From the NCBI GenBank assembly GCA_023664325.1, contig JAMPFS010000096.1, forward strand, positions 1 through 5,837: 5,837 nt of DNA, written 5' to 3'. Below the pieces are notes generated by a model that did not search any database, had not been told where the DNA came from, and saw nothing but the letters and a program-made list of their open reading frames with translations. Made by a program: the position numbers and the translations under genes. Positions 5,224 through 5,837 of the stretch are shown here, piece by piece. Each line of letters opens with the position of its first letter. Within the stretch, counting starts at the first letter, position 1. This DNA comes from Clostridium sp. Its GTDB lineage: Bacteria > Bacillota > Clostridia > Lachnospirales > Lachnospiraceae.

Positions 5224-5837
5224 AATTTTTTATGAATATTTCTATTGCAATATTGGCATTTTCTCCATTCTTGCAAAAAGAAAATAATCTTCCAATAAAA
5301 TCCTGCCCCGCATCCATCATTGTAGCCATAAATGTATTGCTCTCTTTGGGTAAATATCCCATTTGCCTGTCTTTTGTATCATAAACCGCAACTGCCATGC
5401 TGTCATACTCATTGTCGGGTTCTCTCTTTAGAGACAGCTTATCACCTTCTTTTAAATCTTTCAATATGGCATCTTTATCACTTCTGTAATAAAACCCTAC
5501 GACAGTTGTAAAGCTAATAAACTTATATCCATTCCAAAGCGGTTCCTTTTTACGCATTTCGATTGCCTTTTCTTTTAACGCTGCAAAATCCCATACATTT
5601 TCTATTGTTCTGGCAATCTCAGCACCTTGAGACAGCATTTTTAAATCGTGTATATTTTGTTTAAGAAGCCTGGACACATTTTCACGCATCACATCCGAAT
5701 GCATCTGCGCAATTTCCTTCTCCAAAAAATCCATCGCCTCTTTTGACAACAGCATTCCCCGTGATGGTTTGATTCCCTTTATGACTCCCTCAAGAATCTC
5801 ATCTGTATTTAACCCTTTTTCTTTGCGTCCTTCATAC
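5222..5837 (-). CDS. HIRAN-domain protein, 5' end beyond the window
   Basis: The frame is open to the right edge with no stop, so the true start is probably off-window. An ATG at 5755 would give 177 residues, but it has no good Shine-Dalgarno, and about 27 further codons (reading YEGRKEKGLNTDEILEGVIKG) look protein-like. The C-terminal 100 residues are a HIRAN domain: FISFTTVVGFYYR, then EGDKLSLKREPDNEYDSMAVAVYD, then QMGYLPKESNTFMATMMDAG. HIRAN domains occur in SWI2/SNF2 helicases such as HLTF, where they bind 3' single-stranded DNA ends, and as stand-alone proteins in bacteria. The N-terminal visible part is a charged helical region, with no enzyme motif seen. It is 12 nt upstream of the vWA gene and likely in the same operon. 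DNA-end recognition is known for the family; its role here is inferred. Confidence 0.85.
   Translation of the reverse strand, partial: YEGRKEKGLNTDEILEGVIKGIKPSRGMLLSKEAMDFLEKEIAQMHSDVMRENVSRLLKQNIHDLKMLSQGAEIARTIENVWDFAALKEKAIEMRKKEPLWNGYKFISFTTVVGFYYRSDKDAILKDLKEGDKLSLKREPDNEYDSMAVAVYDTKDRQMGYLPKESNTFMATMMDAGQDFIGRLFSFCKNGENANIAIEIFIKN

Noticed and set aside
1..5837. CRISPR array, tRNA, insertion sequence or phage genes
   Set aside because: No regularly spaced repeats, cloverleaf sequence, transposase motif or terminal inverted repeats were seen on reading both strands.

Overview
The window is AT-rich, with strong AGGAGG-type ribosome binding sites, GTG/TTG alternative starts and protein families common in Clostridia. 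It looks like chromosomal DNA of a low-GC Firmicute, possibly a Lachnospiraceae-type gut anaerobe. The family level is an inference from style, not from a marker gene. No rRNA, tRNA, CRISPR array, transposase or phage structural gene is visible.

Right part (about 1944-5837, minus strand): one tightly packed six-gene operon, read right to left. The genes are a HIRAN-domain protein (5' end off the window), a von Willebrand A (vWA) protein with an intact MIDAS motif, a PP2C-type Ser/Thr phosphatase, a small cysteine-rich protein resembling the TerY-C metal-binding domain, a cytoplasmic transglutaminase-like protein with a complete Cys-His-Asp triad, and a 75-residue membrane protein. Gaps run from a 1-nt overlap to 45 nt. 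Several Shine-Dalgarno sequences sit on or beside the preceding stop codon, so co-transcription and partial translational coupling are likely. A weak hairpin plus T-tract lies at the operon end. The vWA + PP2C + TerY-C combination recalls the TerY-P phosphorylation module described around tellurite-resistance/stress systems. Here the TerY-C domain is a separate gene, and a HIRAN protein and a transglutaminase are added. The Ser/Thr kinase usually found with that module is not in the window and may lie to the right.

Middle (1330-1942, plus strand): a gene of unknown function that appears split by a frameshift near 1690-1700. It converges on the operon end.

Left part (1-1138, minus strand): a YkgJ-family cysteine-cluster protein, divergent from the split gene across a 191-nt intergenic region, followed by an unrecognised 94-residue acidic protein. 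Nothing firm can be called in the first 49 bases.

Working model (inference): the operon is a signalling or stress/defence cassette. The vWA and TerY-C proteins would form a metal-dependent scaffold, the PP2C would reverse phosphorylation by an off-window kinase, HIRAN would sense damaged or unusual DNA ends, and the transglutaminase-like protein would be a protease or crosslinking effector.
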